Assembly: GCF_041224415.1 (NCBI RefSeq)
Contig: NZ_JBGFFE010000001.1
Coordinates: forward strand, 310,001 to 374,000
Direction: 5' to 3'
DNA from: Clostridium_B lapidicellarium
GTDB lineage: Bacteria > Bacillota > Clostridia > Clostridiales > Clostridiaceae
DNA: 64,000 bases
Positions 26,434 to 36,002 of this stretch are shown here, in pieces. Below the pieces are notes generated by a model. The model was not told the origin of the DNA and ran no database searches. It worked only from the letters and a program-made list of their open reading frames with translations. Positions within the stretch are counted from its first letter, which is position 1, and every line of letters starts with the position of its first letter. Made by a program: the position numbers and the translations under genes.

Positions 26434-27669
26434 ATGGAAATTTTCATTATATTACTTATAATAGCAAATATAATTTTAACATTTACACTGCTTGTTAAGA
26501 GGAACAATAATATCAATTCAAAAGATATATCAAATTTGTTTACAAATATGGGCTCTGCAATAAAAGATGAATTTTCGAGAAACAGACAGGAAAACAGCTC
26601 TTTAAAAACCGAGAGCAATATGGAGCTTTCGAACAATCTTAAAAATATTTCCGATATACAGAAAAACCAGCTCGACAGTTTTTCAAAGCAGCTTTTATCA
26701 CTTACAAATTCAAATGAAAAAAGTCTTAACAAAATGAGAGAAACAATAGAAACACGAATTCTAGGACTGCAAAACGAGAACAGTAAAAAACTGGATGAAA
26801 TGAGAAGCTTGGTGGATGAAAAACTCAACAAATCTCTTGACAAGAAACTCAGCACCTCATTTTCATCCATAAGTCAAAGGCTGGAAATACTCTACAAGAG
26901 GCTGGGTGAAATAGGGAGCCTCGCAAACGGTGTCGATGATTTAAAAAGAGCCCTTACAAATATAAAGGTAAGAGGTATATTCGGAGAAATTCAACTTAAT
27001 TCCATATTGGATGATATTTTGACAAAAGAACAATATAAAACAAATGTTGCAACAAAAAAAGGCAGCAGTGAAAGAGTGGAGTTTGCCATTAAAATTCCAT
27101 CTAAAGATGAGAAAAGAGAGTTTATATACCTGCCTATCGATTCAAAATTTCCCCAGGAGGATTATCAAAAATTACTGGACGCGGAAGAAAAAGGGGACAA
27201 ATCTCTATTTGAGCAATCGAAAAAAGCCCTTATTACCAGAATAAAATCCGAAGCCCAGGATGTCAATAAAAAGTATTTAGATCCTCCAAACACCACGGAT
27301 TTCGGAATAATATTTCTGCCCACAGAGAGCCTCTATTCAGAAGTAGTAAAAGAAGCCGGCCTCATGGAAAAACTGCAGAGGGACTACAAGATCGTAATAA
27401 CGGGTCCTTCCACAATTTCAGCCTTCTTAAACAGTCTTCAAATGGGATTTAGGACTCTTGCAATCGAAAAACGTTCCAGTGAAGTCTGGGAACTTTTAGG
27501 TGCTGTTAAAACTCAATTTTCCAAATTTGGCGGTATTCTTGAAAAAGCCCAGAAAAAACTTCAGGAAGCCAGCAATACTATAGAAACAGCTTCAAGAAAA
27601 TCCAGAACTATAGAGAGAAAATTAAAATCTGTTGAGGAACTGCCTTCAGATAAAAGCAAATCCATTTAA
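26434..27669 (+). CDS. rmuC: DNA recombination protein RmuC
   Basis: A 411-residue protein with an N-terminal membrane helix (about residues 2-22), a long coiled coil (residues 40-160) and the RmuC nuclease-like domain (KVRGIFGEIQLNSILDDIL; YLPIDSKFPQEDYQKLL; FGIIFLPTESLYSEVV). RmuC limits inversions at short repeats, probably as a PD-(D/E)XK-like enzyme. A GGAGTGAT site precedes the ATG. Its 3' end runs close to the next gene. Confidence 0.93.
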   Translation: MEIFIILLIIANIILTFTLLVKRNNNINSKDISNLFTNMGSAIKDEFSRNRQENSSLKTESNMELSNNLKNISDIQKNQLDSFSKQLLSLTNSNEKSLNKMRETIETRILGLQNENSKKLDEMRSLVDEKLNKSLDKKLSTSFSSISQRLEILYKRLGEIGSLANGVDDLKRALTNIKVRGIFGEIQLNSILDDILTKEQYKTNVATKKGSSERVEFAIKIPSKDEKREFIYLPIDSKFPQEDYQKLLDAEEKGDKSLFEQSKKALITRIKSEAQDVNKKYLDPPNTTDFGIIFLPTESLYSEVVKEAGLMEKLQRDYKIVITGPSTISAFLNSLQMGFRTLAIEKRSSEVWELLGAVKTQFSKFGGILEKAQKKLQEASNTIETASRKSRTIERKLKSVEELPSDKSKSI

Positions 27670-27694
27670 ATTCAAGCTGAAAGAAGGTTTAAGC

Positions 27695-29374
27695 ATGCAT
27701 GGTCATAATAAAGGAAACGAACAAATTTATTTAAGGGCTCTGAAAGGGGCAGATATAGTGCTCTGGGAATGGAATATAGAAAATAACACACTGTTTTTTT
27801 CCAATAATTTTAATCGTATAATTGAAAATATCGCGGGTGATTTCGAGGATCCCTTTGATTTTATTCAGAAAACTGCCGTCAATGCCGATATGGTAAGTGC
27901 AAAAAATGATCTCATATTTTTCCTCAACGGAAATGCTTCACTGTATAAAAGTGAGTTCAGAATTTCAACCAATACTGCAAAAGTAAAATACATATTCATA
28001 AGGGGAAAAGCTTTTAGAAACCAGCAGGGAAACATCAGCTCAATATCTGGAGCTATAAAAGACGTTACGGAAAAAAAGGCAATGGAAAAACACATAAATC
28101 ACCTGGCATATTATGATTCCCTAACAGATCTCCCAAACAGACTCTTATTTGTAAACGACCTCAAAACAGCCCTGAACAATTCCTCAAAAGGTGCATTGAT
28201 GTTCATAGACATAGATAATTTCAAACTGGTAAATGACACTCTCGGTCATGATTACGGCGATCTGCTGTTGATAATTTTTTCACAGCTGATTGTCGCCTGT
28301 ATAAAAGGTTTTGGAAAAATGTACCGTATAAGCGGAGACGAATTCATGATATTGGTTAAGAAATTCAATTCACCTGATGAACTGCTCAAGTTATGTGAGA
28401 AGATATTCTGCTATTTAAAAAATCCATTTGAAGTCAAGAACAATGAAATACATGTAACAATAAGCATGGGAATCACCCTATTTCCAAAAGACAGCAGGGA
28501 TATAAGCGAATTATACAAATATGCCGACCTAGCATTATACCGGGCAAAGGTTAAGGGGAAAAATACATTCACTTTTTTCCAGCGCAGTATATTCAATTCC
28601 TACCGCAGAAAAAATGATATCAAAGAGGAATTGAAAACTGCGATAAAAAATAGAGAATTTTATATACAATACCAGCCCCAGGTAAATACTGCAAAAAATC
28701 AGATAACAGGATTTGAAGCTCTGCTCAGATGGCAGAATTCGCGGCTCGGATTCGTACCCGCCTCTGAATTTATTCCCATAGCTGAAATGACAGGAAATAT
28801 TGTAGAAATTGGAGAATGGGTCCTGGAATCAGTGTGCAAGACAATCTGTGAAATGGGCTCAAAAAACTACATATTAAAAAAGATCTCGGTAAACGTTTCC
28901 CCAATCCAGTTAAAGAAAGATGATTTTGCAGACAAATTCATAACTACATATGAAAAATACAATATTCCCCCTTCCCTGCTGGAAATTGAAATAACGGAGG
29001 GCACTTTAATAGATCTATTCAATTATAAAATTGAAACCATAAACAAACTTCTGAAAACAGGAGTCAAAATCTCCATAGATGATTTTGGGAAAGGTTATTC
29101 TTCATTAAATTACCTGACCACACTGCCAATAAATACAATAAAAATAGATAAGTCATTTATTGACAATATATATGATAAAAAAAATAAATCCATAATAAAA
29201 TGCATGATTGATCTATCGAAATCATTGAATTATGAAATAATCGCCGAAGGTGTTGAAACCAAGAAACAGCTGAACTTGCTTTCAGAAATTGGATGCAATA
29301 TAATTCAGGGATACTATTTCAGCAGACCACTTTCCCCGGATAAAGCGGAAAAATTTTTAATTGAAAAAATATAA
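27695..29374 (+). CDS. PAS-GGDEF-EAL cyclic-di-GMP protein
   Basis: A 559-residue cytoplasmic protein. A PAS/PAC sensor (residues 15-125) precedes a GGDEF domain with the active-site motif as SGDEF (YRISGDEFMI). An EAL domain follows with GFEALLRW, the metal-binding EITEG, IDDFGKGYSS and AEGVET. The EAL residues are complete, so it probably hydrolyses c-di-GMP; whether the SGDEF domain still makes c-di-GMP is uncertain. The ATG at 27695 has AAGAAGG upstream and is preferred to in-frame codons that overlap rmuC. Confidence 0.92.
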   Translation: MHGHNKGNEQIYLRALKGADIVLWEWNIENNTLFFSNNFNRIIENIAGDFEDPFDFIQKTAVNADMVSAKNDLIFFLNGNASLYKSEFRISTNTAKVKYIFIRGKAFRNQQGNISSISGAIKDVTEKKAMEKHINHLAYYDSLTDLPNRLLFVNDLKTALNNSSKGALMFIDIDNFKLVNDTLGHDYGDLLLIIFSQLIVACIKGFGKMYRISGDEFMILVKKFNSPDELLKLCEKIFCYLKNPFEVKNNEIHVTISMGITLFPKDSRDISELYKYADLALYRAKVKGKNTFTFFQRSIFNSYRRKNDIKEELKTAIKNREFYIQYQPQVNTAKNQITGFEALLRWQNSRLGFVPASEFIPIAEMTGNIVEIGEWVLESVCKTICEMGSKNYILKKISVNVSPIQLKKDDFADKFITTYEKYNIPPSLLEIEITEGTLIDLFNYKIETINKLLKTGVKISIDDFGKGYSSLNYLTTLPINTIKIDKSFIDNIYDKKNKSIIKCMIDLSKSLNYEIIAEGVETKKQLNLLSEIGCNIIQGYYFSRPLSPDKAEKFLIEKI

Positions 29375-29400
29375 TATAATTTTGGGAGGAATTTAAACTT

Positions 29401-30654
29401 ATGGATAAAACAAATAACAGAAAAAGCCAGAACAGATTTATAATAAACAAAGATAAATACGAAGAGTTATCTTCCCTATATAAAGAACTGTTAACCGTAA
29501 AGGAAAAATTGAAAACCAACTGCCGCGAACTTCATAAGGCCAGACAGGAGGTAAAAAATGCAAAAATGGAAACGGAAAATGCAAATAAAGCCAAAAGTCA
29601 ATTTTTGGCCAACCTAAGTCATGAAATCAAAACTCCACTAAACGGCATCATAGGAGCTACAGAACTGCTTGAATTGATGAACATCGGAAAAGACGAAAGG
29701 ACTTATATTGAAATAATAGAAAATTCTTCAAAGCACCTTTTGGATATAGTAAACAACATTTTAGATATATCCAAAATAGAAGCGGGCAATATCGACCTTT
29801 CCATAAAAGTATTCAATTTCAAAAATATGATAGACTTTTTCGTCCGGGAGGTTTCACTTGCCTGCGAGAAAAAAAATATAGGTTTTACCTACTGTATCGA
29901 TTCTCTCATACCTTATAAAATAGCCGGAGATGAATTGAAATTAAGACAGGTGTTGATAAATCTGTTCAACAACTCACTCAAATTTACACAAAGCGGAAAA
30001 ATATCCTTTAAAGTCAAACTATTATCCCAGGTAAGCGAAAAAATAGTCTTGAAATTTACCATAAAAGATACGGGCATCGGAATTAAAAACGAATCCTACA
30101 GCAAAAATTCCCCATGCAAGGGACTTGGACTTTCCATATCAAAAGAACTGATAAAGATTATGAACGGTGATATATGGTTCAAAAGCGTGGAGAACCAGGG
30201 AAGCACATTTCATTTTACCTCAGAGTTTTTCCTTGATTTCAGTGAAAAATCCAGCAACTTTCCACCCAATCCGGGAAAAAATAAAAACAAGACTATTCTC
30301 CTGGTAGAAGACAATGATATAAATATGAAAATAGCCTGCAATATGATAAAAAATCTAAATTACAGCTACAAATGCGCCTACACGGGAAAACAGGCATTGA
30401 AACTTTTAAAAGACATTCATGTGGATTTAATATTCATGGATGTACAGATGCCCGAATTAAACGGGCTTGAAACTTCAAAGATAATAAGGAAAAATGAAAC
30501 CTACAGCCAGGAACATATACCTATAGTGGCAATGACTTCCTGCGGAATGTCGGGAGACAGGGAAATATACGACGAAAATGGCATGGATGACTATATTTCA
30601 AAACCACTTTCCCCCGGGAAGCTGAAAGGTGTCTTGAAAAAATTTTTAAAATAA
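29401..30654 (+). CDS. Hybrid histidine kinase/receiver protein with shortened ATP lid
   Basis: A 417-residue soluble protein. An N-terminal coiled coil leads to HisKA (FLANLSHEIKTPLNGIIGAT). The ATPase domain has N box NLFNNSLKFTQSG, DTGIGIKN and GLGLSISKEL. Between the two G boxes only about ten residues remain, where about 25 are usual. A receiver domain follows with VEDNDINMK, Asp in DLIFMDVQMPELNG and the conserved Lys in DDYISKPLSP. There is no membrane helix or sensor domain. GGGAGGA precedes the ATG. It lies 27 bases after the GGDEF-EAL gene, so the two may share a transcript and pathway. Confidence 0.9.
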   Translation: MDKTNNRKSQNRFIINKDKYEELSSLYKELLTVKEKLKTNCRELHKARQEVKNAKMETENANKAKSQFLANLSHEIKTPLNGIIGATELLELMNIGKDERTYIEIIENSSKHLLDIVNNILDISKIEAGNIDLSIKVFNFKNMIDFFVREVSLACEKKNIGFTYCIDSLIPYKIAGDELKLRQVLINLFNNSLKFTQSGKISFKVKLLSQVSEKIVLKFTIKDTGIGIKNESYSKNSPCKGLGLSISKELIKIMNGDIWFKSVENQGSTFHFTSEFFLDFSEKSSNFPPNPGKNKNKTILLVEDNDINMKIACNMIKNLNYSYKCAYTGKQALKLLKDIHVDLIFMDVQMPELNGLETSKIIRKNETYSQEHIPIVAMTSCGMSGDREIYDENGMDDYISKPLSPGKLKGVLKKFLK

Positions 30655-30658
30655 AAAC

Positions 30659-30694
30659 CAAAATTCAAAGCTCAGATCAGGACTTTGAATTTTG
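30659..30694. terminator. Convergent hairpin terminator
   Basis: A 12-bp stem (CAAAATTCAAAG with CTTTGAATTTTG, loop of 12) starts just after the hybrid kinase stop and overlaps the last codons of the convergent DUF434 gene. It probably ends the rightward transcript. Confidence 0.65.
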
Positions 30695-31423
30695 ATTGTT
30701 TTCACCGCCCAAATTCACTATACGTGCACAAGGTACACAGTCATCTATAGTAGTCCTTGCAAGATTGCACCAGCTGAAACACTCGTCAAGTATTATGGAA
30801 TCGCTTGTCACCACTCTATCCTTCTCATATAGAAAAGAATCCACATCATCCATAAGATTTACTTCCACACAGGCATGCCAATTTACAGAATATTCCAGTA
30901 TAAATTTTTTCAGCCTGCCTGAATTTGACACACCCCGGTCAAGAAGAAAGTTTACCCTGCGAATCTGCATGTCATCAATCTTCCTCCCCACAGCATCCAA
31001 TGCATAATCGGTTTTGTCAATAATACGATAAGTTCCTCTAAGTCCTGCCAGATCCCTGTAGGTTCCATCATTACACAATATTACGGGGGCACCTGAAAAT
31101 GCCGTCTCCAATGTAATAATAAGATTAAATCCATCTATATACAGGCATTTGTCCTTCAAAGAATCAATGCAGACACATTTTGACTTCCTCAACTTCACCT
31201 CTTCAGAAGAAGCAGTTGACCGTTTTAAAGCATTTCGCTGCCGGACAGAAAATTGATAATGATTCCCAACCATCTTCAGAACGGGAGATACCTTGTAACC
31301 CCTGTCAATAAGCCATTCTATTTCCTGTTGAGCTTTTTGAAGCTTTGAAATGGATTCTTCTGAAAACCACCGTCTGTCCTCGGGATCGACTCCCCTGCTG
31401 ACCTTTTTCAATTTACCGCACAT
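30677..31423 (-). CDS. DUF434 family protein
   Basis: A 248-residue protein. An N-terminal DUF434 region (RRWFSEESISKLQKAQQEIE; a short His/Arg-rich section GNHYQFSVRQRNALKR) precedes a larger domain with YIDGFNLIITLETAFSG and RRVNFLLDRGVSNSG. The second domain has an acidic pattern like a PIN-type or NYN-type fold, so a nuclease role is possible but unproven. The start is the ATG at 31423, with a poor ribosome site. Confidence 0.82.
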   Translation of the reverse strand: MCGKLKKVSRGVDPEDRRWFSEESISKLQKAQQEIEWLIDRGYKVSPVLKMVGNHYQFSVRQRNALKRSTASSEEVKLRKSKCVCIDSLKDKCLYIDGFNLIITLETAFSGAPVILCNDGTYRDLAGLRGTYRIIDKTDYALDAVGRKIDDMQIRRVNFLLDRGVSNSGRLKKFILEYSVNWHACVEVNLMDDVDSFLYEKDRVVTSDSIILDECFSWCNLARTTIDDCVPCARIVNLGGENNQNSKS

Positions 31424-31517
31424 AATTATTCCACACTACTTTCAATAATTAAAATATACATTCTCTTTTATTATAACCCATGACAATCAAAAGTTCAGAC
31501 ATTTAGATTCAAATTAC

Positions 31518-31553
31518 AAAATACCCGGAGAATACGAATATTCCCGGGTATTT
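31518..31553 (-). terminator. Terminator after the sugar-acid operon
   Basis: AAATACCCGG pairs with CCGGGTATTT, and an inner GAATA/TATTC extends the stem. It begins 16 bases after the pdxA-like stop on the minus strand and is followed by TTTTG. It closes the seven-gene island. Confidence 0.75.
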
Positions 31554-31568
31554 TTACATTGGTACAAT

Positions 31569-32606
31569 TTATAATTTTCTGGAATTGGCAAGTTTAACGC
31601 CGTATTCTATGGAATTTACAAGGCTCTCTTCATTGGCCGTGCCCTTTCCCGCCTTTCCAAAGGCTGTCCCATGATCCACCGAAACCCTTATTATAGGAAG
31701 ACCCAGAGTTATATTAACACCGCTGACCGAAGTCCATTTTTTTCTTTGCTCATCCCAGTTAAATCCAACAACTTTCATTGGAATATGTCCCTGATCGTGA
31801 TACATGGCAACTACTATATCATACTGGCCTCCATTAGCTTTTGAAAATACTGTATCAGGAGGTATGGGTCCTTCGGCATTTATTCCAATTTTTCTTGCTT
31901 CTTCTATGGCCGGTTCTATTTCCTGCTTCTCTTCAAAACCAAACATGCCGTTTTCTCCCGCATGCGGGTTCAGACCTGCCACTCCAATTCTAGGACTGCA
32001 TATTCCGAGATCTTTGCATGTCTCATTCGCAAGCTTTATCACTTCGAACACCCTGCTCTTTTTTACAAGATCACATGCCTCTCTCAGAGATACATGGGTA
32101 GATACATGTACTACCCTTAAACTCCCGCATGCAAGCATCATAGTATAATTTTTAGTTTTGGTATAATGGGCATATATTTCAGTATGACCGGAGTAATGAA
32201 ATCCGGCGAGGTTCATCGCCTCCTTGTTGATAGGTCCTGTTATGGTAGCATCAATTTCTCCATGCAGTGCAAGTTCGATTACCTTTTTTACCGCTTCAAA
32301 ACCGGCTTTCCCTGCCATAGCTGATACTTTTCCATAAACAAGCTGCTCCATATCCGTATTTTTGAGATCATAAACGTCCATAGTGCCATATCTAAATAAT
32401 GCATCACCCACATTGTAAACTCTATTTACCTTCAAATCCACACCGGTGATCTTTATTGCTTGTACCATAACATTGGCATCACCTACAATAATAGGCCTGC
32501 ACATATCATATATCTTCTTTTTCGCCAGGGTTTTGGCTGCAATCTCAGGTCCTATTCCCGAAGGATCTCCCATGGTAATACCCAATATTGGTTTTTTATT
32601 CTTCAT
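31569..32606 (-). CDS. pdxA2: 4-phospho-D-threonate/erythronate 3-dehydrogenase (PdxA2)
   Basis: A 345-residue PdxA-family enzyme: ILGITMGDPSGIGPEIAAK at the start, metal-binding His in YSGHTEIYAH, and HDQGHIPMKVVGF near the C-terminus. Classic PdxA acts in vitamin B6 synthesis. PdxA2 members next to a DUF1537 kinase oxidise and decarboxylate 4-phospho-D-threonate or -erythronate to dihydroxyacetone phosphate. Here the kinase and a GntP permease are in the same operon, so PdxA2 is much the better call. The ATG at 32606 has AAAGG nine bases upstream; the ATG at 32615 touches that site. Confidence 0.88.
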   Translation of the reverse strand: MKNKKPILGITMGDPSGIGPEIAAKTLAKKKIYDMCRPIIVGDANVMVQAIKITGVDLKVNRVYNVGDALFRYGTMDVYDLKNTDMEQLVYGKVSAMAGKAGFEAVKKVIELALHGEIDATITGPINKEAMNLAGFHYSGHTEIYAHYTKTKNYTMMLACGSLRVVHVSTHVSLREACDLVKKSRVFEVIKLANETCKDLGICSPRIGVAGLNPHAGENGMFGFEEKQEIEPAIEEARKIGINAEGPIPPDTVFSKANGGQYDIVVAMYHDQGHIPMKVVGFNWDEQRKKWTSVSGVNITLGLPIIRVSVDHGTAFGKAGKGTANEESLVNSIEYGVKLANSRKL

Positions 32607-32671
32607 CTGTTTCATCCTTTCACTAGTAAAGCTATTATATTAAGATTTTAACTATTTCATAACTTACTACA

Positions 32672-33994
32672 TTAAATAAATATGTTAAGAATTAATACTC
32701 CAGCTAATCCACATAAGCTTAATATAGTTGTATAGGTACTTCTTGTCCTAAATGCATCACTTAATGGCATATTAAAGTATTCTTTAAACATCCAAAATCC
32801 AGGATCATTAACATGCGAACAAATACAACTACCAGAAGCTGTAGCTAGAACCATAAGTTCTGGATTTACATTTCCAAGTGAGAGCAGAGGTAATACAATT
32901 CCTGCTGCCGCATTTACGGATACTGTAGCAGATCCTATACAAATTCTTAAAGTTGCCGCAATTGACCATGCCAATATTAATGGTGAAACATTTAAACTTC
33001 CAACTATGTTTTTAATATAATTTGCCACCCCTGCATCAACAATTACCTGTTTAAAGGCACCCCCTGCACCAATTATTAATATAATCATTGCAACAGATTT
33101 TACTCCTTCAGAAAAGCTTTTCATTATTTCATCGGAGTCCTTACCTCGCCTTATACCTAGTACAATCATAGAAATTAGAACTGCAATCAGTAAAGCAATT
33201 GGGGCATCTCCAAAAAAAGCCGTATAAACTAATATTTTTGATGTTTTAGGCAGTATTATTTCAGCAAACGTATTAAAAGCCATTAAAACTACAGGTATTA
33301 ACGCAATGGATAAACTACTTGAAAAGCTTGGCATTTCCTCATCAGAAAACACTCTTTCAGCAGTTAATCCTTCTGGTATAGAACACTTTGCATTTCTTAC
33401 AAGCTTTGTTTTTGAAAACAAAATTCCAACTATTAAAGCAGCAGGAATTGCTATTATAATTCCCAATAACAATGTCTTTCCTACACTTGCATTATACATA
33501 TTAGCTACAGCTGTTGGGCCAGGATGGGGCGGAAGAAAACATTGAGTAACAGATAGCCCAACGCTCATTGGAAAACCGGCCACAATCAACGGAACTTTCG
33601 TTTTACTAGATATGCTATATACAATAGGAATTAATAAAACAAAAGCAGGTTCATAAAACATCGTAATTCCAAGAATAAAAGCGGTAATCATCATAGCCCA
33701 CTGAATTCTTTTCAACCCGAACTTTTGAACTAAAGTCATAGCAATACGCTGACCCGCTCCACATTCATCCAACATTTTACTAAACATAGCACCAAAAGCA
33801 ACAATAAGTGCAATACTACTAAGTTGTCCACCAACGCCATTATATATTGATTTAGTAACTTTTAATATTGGCATTCCTTCCATAATACCAACAAATAATG
33901 ATACTACAATTAGCGAAATTAACCCATTGATTTTAAAGTGAATCATAAGTATAAGCAACACTATAATCCCTATTAAAACTATTAGCAATGGCAT
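32672..33994 (-). CDS. GntP-family gluconate/sugar-acid permease
   Basis: A 440-residue membrane protein with 12 or more hydrophobic helices throughout. GntP-family marks include CFLPPHPGPTAVANMY and the region ACSGSCICSHVNDPGFWMFK (loosely AT-SGSCICSHVNDPGFW). It probably imports the sugar acid that the operon degrades, by proton symport. GGAGGG precedes the ATG. The gene looks more AT-rich than the neighbouring pdxA2, which could mean a separate origin. Confidence 0.9.
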   Translation of the reverse strand: MPLLIVLIGIIVLLILMIHFKINGLISLIVVSLFVGIMEGMPILKVTKSIYNGVGGQLSSIALIVAFGAMFSKMLDECGAGQRIAMTLVQKFGLKRIQWAMMITAFILGITMFYEPAFVLLIPIVYSISSKTKVPLIVAGFPMSVGLSVTQCFLPPHPGPTAVANMYNASVGKTLLLGIIIAIPAALIVGILFSKTKLVRNAKCSIPEGLTAERVFSDEEMPSFSSSLSIALIPVVLMAFNTFAEIILPKTSKILVYTAFFGDAPIALLIAVLISMIVLGIRRGKDSDEIMKSFSEGVKSVAMIILIIGAGGAFKQVIVDAGVANYIKNIVGSLNVSPLILAWSIAATLRICIGSATVSVNAAAGIVLPLLSLGNVNPELMVLATASGSCICSHVNDPGFWMFKEYFNMPLSDAFRTRSTYTTILSLCGLAGVLILNIFI

Positions 33995-34070
33995 AACATA
34001 CCCTCCAATTATAATTTTTTTACATATTAATTGACCTGCAACTAAATTTTTATATCAGCTGCACAATATA

Positions 34071-35051
34071 TTAATGAATATTTCTCCATTTGGGATGGTT
34101 ATATACCTCCTTATTTGCGACATATTCATATTTTTTATTATCTAAAATATCAAGTACGCCTTTTGCAGCCATTGTAGCCATAGCAGCAGCAGCTTCTTTA
34201 GTTTGAGCCGCCATATGGGGAGTAACAATAACATTTTTGAGTTTGAAAAATGGACTTTCCTTACTTAAAGGTTCATTTGAAAACACATCCAATCCGGCAC
34301 TATGTATTACATTATTTCTTAGAGCTTCAATTAAATCATTTTCATTAACTATCCCTCCTCGAGAACAATTTATAATAACTGAATCTGATTTCATGATATT
34401 CAATTCTTTTTTGCCTATCATTCCCCTAGTTTCGCCTGTAAGTGGTACATGTATTGAAACTACATCTGACTTTTGTAAAAGTTTTTCCAATCTGTCTTCA
34501 TATTTATAACCACTTTCCTCAATGATTTCACTTTTTACAAATGGATCAAATACAACTACTTTCATTCCTATATTCTGACATAACTTCGCAACTTCACGGC
34601 CTATATTTCCAAAACCTACAAGACCCAGAGTCTTACCCAAAAGCTCAAATGCTTTATAACTACTCCTTATTCCAAAATTACCATTTCGCATTTCAAAATC
34701 ACTGTGCACAATATCTTTTGATGCAGCAAATATCAAACCCAAAGTATGTTCTGCAACAGAACGCGTATTAGCCCCTGGAGCAATAACAACAGGAATTCCC
34801 TTTTCAGTAGCTGCATCAATATCTACATTGTCTACACCAACTCCAGGTCGAGCTATAACTTTTAAATTTCTAGCCTTCATAATTGATTTTCTATCAATAT
34901 GACCTATTCGAATTATAAAGGCATCAGCATCAACCAAATCAGACTCTATTTCTTCCGCATTTCCGTTATTAGTTATTTTAATATCTACATTTCCCTCTAG
35001 AAGTTTCATTCCATCTTCATAGAGCCTATGTGAAATAACTACTTTTTTCAT
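34071..35051 (-). CDS. D-isomer-specific 2-hydroxyacid dehydrogenase (SerA-like)
   Basis: A 326-residue protein. The NAD-binding motif is GLVGFGNIGREVAKL. The catalytic Arg lies in NCSRGGIVNENDL, the Glu in VFSNEPL and the His in TPHMAAQTKEA. There is no ACT domain, so it is not a full regulatory phosphoglycerate dehydrogenase. In this cluster it probably oxidises or reduces a sugar acid at C2. AGGAGGTGA precedes the ATG. The gene is 26 bases after the dapA-like gene. Confidence 0.88.
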   Translation of the reverse strand: MKKVVISHRLYEDGMKLLEGNVDIKITNNGNAEEIESDLVDADAFIIRIGHIDRKSIMKARNLKVIARPGVGVDNVDIDAATEKGIPVVIAPGANTRSVAEHTLGLIFAASKDIVHSDFEMRNGNFGIRSSYKAFELLGKTLGLVGFGNIGREVAKLCQNIGMKVVVFDPFVKSEIIEESGYKYEDRLEKLLQKSDVVSIHVPLTGETRGMIGKKELNIMKSDSVIINCSRGGIVNENDLIEALRNNVIHSAGLDVFSNEPLSKESPFFKLKNVIVTPHMAAQTKEAAAAMATMAAKGVLDILDNKKYEYVANKEVYNHPKWRNIH

Positions 35052-35077
35052 TTTCTCACCTCCTGAGATCCAATATT

Positions 35078-35953
35078 TTATTTATATAATTCTAAAGCTT
35101 TCTTTAGTGCCGAATCCAATTTATCATTAACCCCGCTTACAGGTCTTCTAGCTAATCCAACTTTATACCCAAGAAAACTCATCCCTCTTTTTATAACAGA
35201 ATTAGGGTTGCCCATCTGCATAACATCTCTTATGGGTCTCAATTTTTTTTGTAAAATATTAGCTTGAACAATATCTCCTTTTTTCCATAATTTATATATT
35301 TTAGCCAACAACTCAGGAAACAAGTTTGAAGTTCCAGCTATTGCTCCACAACCTCCAGCCATCAAAGTCCATAATATCAAAGAATCATTACCCGATAGTA
35401 TTGACAATCTTTCATCTGTATTTTCTATATATCTCAGAGTATTGTCAAAATTTCCACTACTATCTTTAACTCCTACGATGTTTTTATATTTTGCCAACCT
35501 GGCAACAGTCTTATAGTTTATATTATTACCTGTCCTTCCTGGTATATTATAGAGTAAAATGGGTAGATTAACATTTTCAGCAATTTCACTAAAATAATTA
35601 TATATATCTTCTTGTGTAACAGCTACATAGTACGGTGACAGAATTGATAAAGCATCTGCTCCAAGTTCTTTAGCTTTCTGGGATAAACTTATAGTTTCCC
35701 TCGTACTTATACAACCTGTACCTACATATACTGGAACTCTTTTGTTAACCTCATCGACAGTTATTTTTATCACTCTTAATTTTTCTTCATTATTTAGTGC
35801 ATATGCCTCTCCATTCGTACCAAGACAGAATATACCATATATTCCGGCTGATATTAGTCTATTAATCTGAAACCTTAATTCCTCTTCGTTGATTTCCTCA
35901 TTCTCCATCATAGGAGTAATTATAGGAGTAATTATACCTTCTGGCTTTAACAT
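35078..35953 (-). CDS. DapA/N-acetylneuraminate lyase-family aldolase
   Basis: A 291-residue TIM-barrel aldolase. The substrate-carboxylate motif is CLGTNGEAYAL. The catalytic Tyr lies in PILLYNIPGRTGNN and the Schiff-base Lys in IVGVKDSSGNFDN. It is either a dihydrodipicolinate synthase or, more likely here, a 2-keto-3-deoxy-sugar-acid aldolase or 4-hydroxy-2-oxoacid aldolase. No lysine genes are near, and the neighbours are sugar-acid enzymes. An AAAGGA site precedes the ATG. Confidence 0.85.
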   Translation of the reverse strand: MLKPEGIITPIITPMMENEEINEEELRFQINRLISAGIYGIFCLGTNGEAYALNNEEKLRVIKITVDEVNKRVPVYVGTGCISTRETISLSQKAKELGADALSILSPYYVAVTQEDIYNYFSEIAENVNLPILLYNIPGRTGNNINYKTVARLAKYKNIVGVKDSSGNFDNTLRYIENTDERLSILSGNDSLILWTLMAGGCGAIAGTSNLFPELLAKIYKLWKKGDIVQANILQKKLRPIRDVMQMGNPNSVIKRGMSFLGYKVGLARRPVSGVNDKLDSALKKALELYK

Positions 35954-36002
35954 TTTACCAATCCTTCCTTTATCAAATTATTTATTTTTATTTTTTATAA
36001 TC

